From assembly GCA_937959145.1 (NCBI GenBank), contig CALGMC010000220.1:1-7378 (forward strand): DNA of 7,378 nt. Reading direction: 5' to 3'. The DNA comes from an uncultured Chlorobiales bacterium (GTDB lineage Bacteria; Bacteroidota; Chlorobiia; Chlorobiales; Thermochlorobacteraceae). Positions 6,202-7,378 of this stretch are shown in pieces; the stretch's first letter is position 1, and each line of letters begins with the position of its first letter. Below the pieces are notes generated by a model. It was not told the origin of the DNA. It saw only the letters and a list, made by a program, of their open reading frames with translations, and did no database searches. The position numbers and the translations under genes were made by a program.

Positions 6202-6314
6202 GATTATTACGGCAAACATTTCTGCAAAGCACATTTCCAATTAACCGCCTACGCGCACTCTGAGAAGCCTCTTAAAGCAAAGGAGTTTTAATTCAGTTTT
6301 GGAGGAAATCAAGA

Positions 6315-7378
6315 ATGCAATTTCACGATGAAAAATCTGCCTGCGGGGTGGGCTTTCTTGCCAGCCGTAAAAACACCGCAACACACGCGCATTTGAAACA
6401 AGCCCTATATGCGCTCCGATGCGTCGAGCATCGTGGGGCGTGTGGTGCTGACCGCGTTTCGTCGGACGGTGCCGGCATCATGACCGATATTCCGTTTGAA
6501 CTTTTTGGCTACGAAAAAGGAACGGTTGCCATTGCAACGCTCTTCATTCCGTTTGATTCCGAAGGGCAACGCATCGCGCTCAAACTCTTGACCGAAACGT
6601 TTGAATTTTTCGATTTGCGCATTGAAGCCTATCGCGATGTGCCGATGAATTTGAACGTGCTTGGCGCAGAAGCCAAAAAATCAATGCCTGCCATTAAGCA
6701 AGTGGTGATTCGTCGCCCCGAACACTGCCGCACCGACGCGGCGTTCAACCGCATTCTTTACATCGCCAAACAATACACGCGCGCCCGCGCCGCCGAGCGA
6801 GGCATGAGCGAATTTTATTTCCCTTCGCTCTCCACAAACACGATTGTCTACAAGGCCCTCACAACTGCTGATAAACTCGATGCCTTTTATCTTGATTTGC
6901 AGAATCCGAACTACAAAACGCGATTTGCGCTGTTTCATCGGCGATTCAGCACCAACACGCGCACGTCTTGGGATAAAGCGCAACCCTTCCGCTTAATTGC
7001 GCACAACGGCGAAATCAACACGATTGCAGGCAACCGCACTTGGGCGTTTTCGCGCGAAAAATCGCTCGGCTTAAAAGCAGGCGAATTGCTCACGCATCAC
7101 AACATCAGTGACACAGGCTCGCTCAACGAAATGGCGGAAGCCTTGCTTTACCGCAGTTCAATTCCGTTTGTCGATGACGTGCTCTCGATTCTCATTCCGC
7201 CTGCCAATAGCGATAAACCCTTCTACAAATTTTGGGGCAGAGCGATGGAATCGTGGGACGGTCCTGCCTTCGTAACCTTTTCTGACGGACAAACTGTCGG
7301 TGCGCGGCTCGATCGAAACGGCTTCCGACCATGCCGCTGGGCAATGACCGACGAACATTTTTACCTCTCTTCCGAAGC
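6315..7378 (+). CDS. gltB: Glutamate synthase (GOGAT) large subunit, N-terminal glutaminase part; runs off right edge
   Basis: The first 354 codons encode the type-II glutamine amidotransferase domain of the glutamate synthase large subunit. In the cytoplasm this domain hydrolyses glutamine and channels ammonia to 2-oxoglutarate, giving glutamate. Visible hallmarks are the CGVGF motif with nucleophile Cys10 (a 9-residue propeptide, normally removed so that Cys is N-terminal), EHRGACGAD (39-47), DGAGI (51-55), RFSTNT (210-215), PFRLIAHNGEINTIAGNR (224-241), TGSLNEMAEAL (267-277), ESWDGPA (312-318) and LDRNGFRPCR (332-341). All match the family. The start ATG has GGAGG (6301-6305) 9 bases upstream and yields the short propeptide expected. 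The full protein is usually about 1,500 residues, so the central, FMN/2-oxoglutarate-binding and C-terminal beta-helix domains lie outside the window. The terminator before it implies its own promoter, which I could not identify. The partner small subunit gltD is not in view. Confidence 0.96.
   Translation, partial: MQFHDEKSACGVGFLASRKNTATHAHLKQALYALRCVEHRGACGADRVSSDGAGIMTDIPFELFGYEKGTVAIATLFIPFDSEGQRIALKLLTETFEFFDLRIEAYRDVPMNLNVLGAEAKKSMPAIKQVVIRRPEHCRTDAAFNRILYIAKQYTRARAAERGMSEFYFPSLSTNTIVYKALTTADKLDAFYLDLQNPNYKTRFALFHRRFSTNTRTSWDKAQPFRLIAHNGEINTIAGNRTWAFSREKSLGLKAGELLTHHNISDTGSLNEMAEALLYRSSIPFVDDVLSILIPPANSDKPFYKFWGRAMESWDGPAFVTFSDGQTVGARLDRNGFRPCRWAMTDEHFYLSSE

Noticed and set aside
6279..6285. 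Extra AAAGGAG upstream of gltB as the ribosome site of a leader peptide
   Set aside because: No ATG, GTG or TTG follows at a suitable distance; the real site is GGAGG at 6301-6305.

Overview
The window looks like chromosomal DNA of a Gram-negative bacterium, most likely from the Bacteroidetes/Chlorobi (FCB) side, with a Chloroherpeton-like green sulfur bacterium lineage as a loose guess. The reasons are two large outer-membrane beta-barrel-type proteins with Sec signal peptides, a HIT/TPR gene pair, moderate G+C, and a tRNA gene without an encoded CCA. The taxonomic call is an inference from style and protein flavour, not from a marker gene. I see no phage, transposase, CRISPR or plasmid functions.

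The minus-strand block (1-5876) reads leftward in this order: a HIT-family nucleotide-binding protein (5508-5876), a small two-TPR protein whose start codon directly abuts the HIT stop (5142-5507), a 904-residue exported protein with Ig-like N-terminal modules and a probable outer-membrane barrel (2372-5086), a ClpB-type chaperone gene that stops after its first ATPase domain (912-2237), and the 5' part of a second exported barrel-like protein that runs off the left edge (1-826). HIT, TPR and the 904-residue gene are close enough to be one transcript. clpB has its own 134-base leader with a strong ribosome binding site, a weak promoter candidate and a spaced inverted repeat. Two inverted repeats fill the 85-base gap between clpB and the left-edge gene.

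The plus-strand block (from about 5973) diverges from the HIT gene. It holds a candidate promoter, tRNA-Val(UAC) (6032-6105), a strong Rho-independent terminator (6131-6160), a possible weaker second terminator, and the first 354 codons of the glutamate synthase large subunit (6315 to the right edge). The gltB start has a good Shine-Dalgarno sequence and a short propeptide before the catalytic cysteine.

The most unusual item is the clpB gene. Its 441 residues are very well conserved over the N domain and NBD1, with all ATPase motifs intact. It ends about 30 residues into the middle coiled coil, and no second ATPase domain follows in any frame. This is either a natural split/half ClpB or a deletion or rearrangement breakpoint. 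The two exported barrel proteins belong to no family I can name. The rest is ordinary housekeeping.
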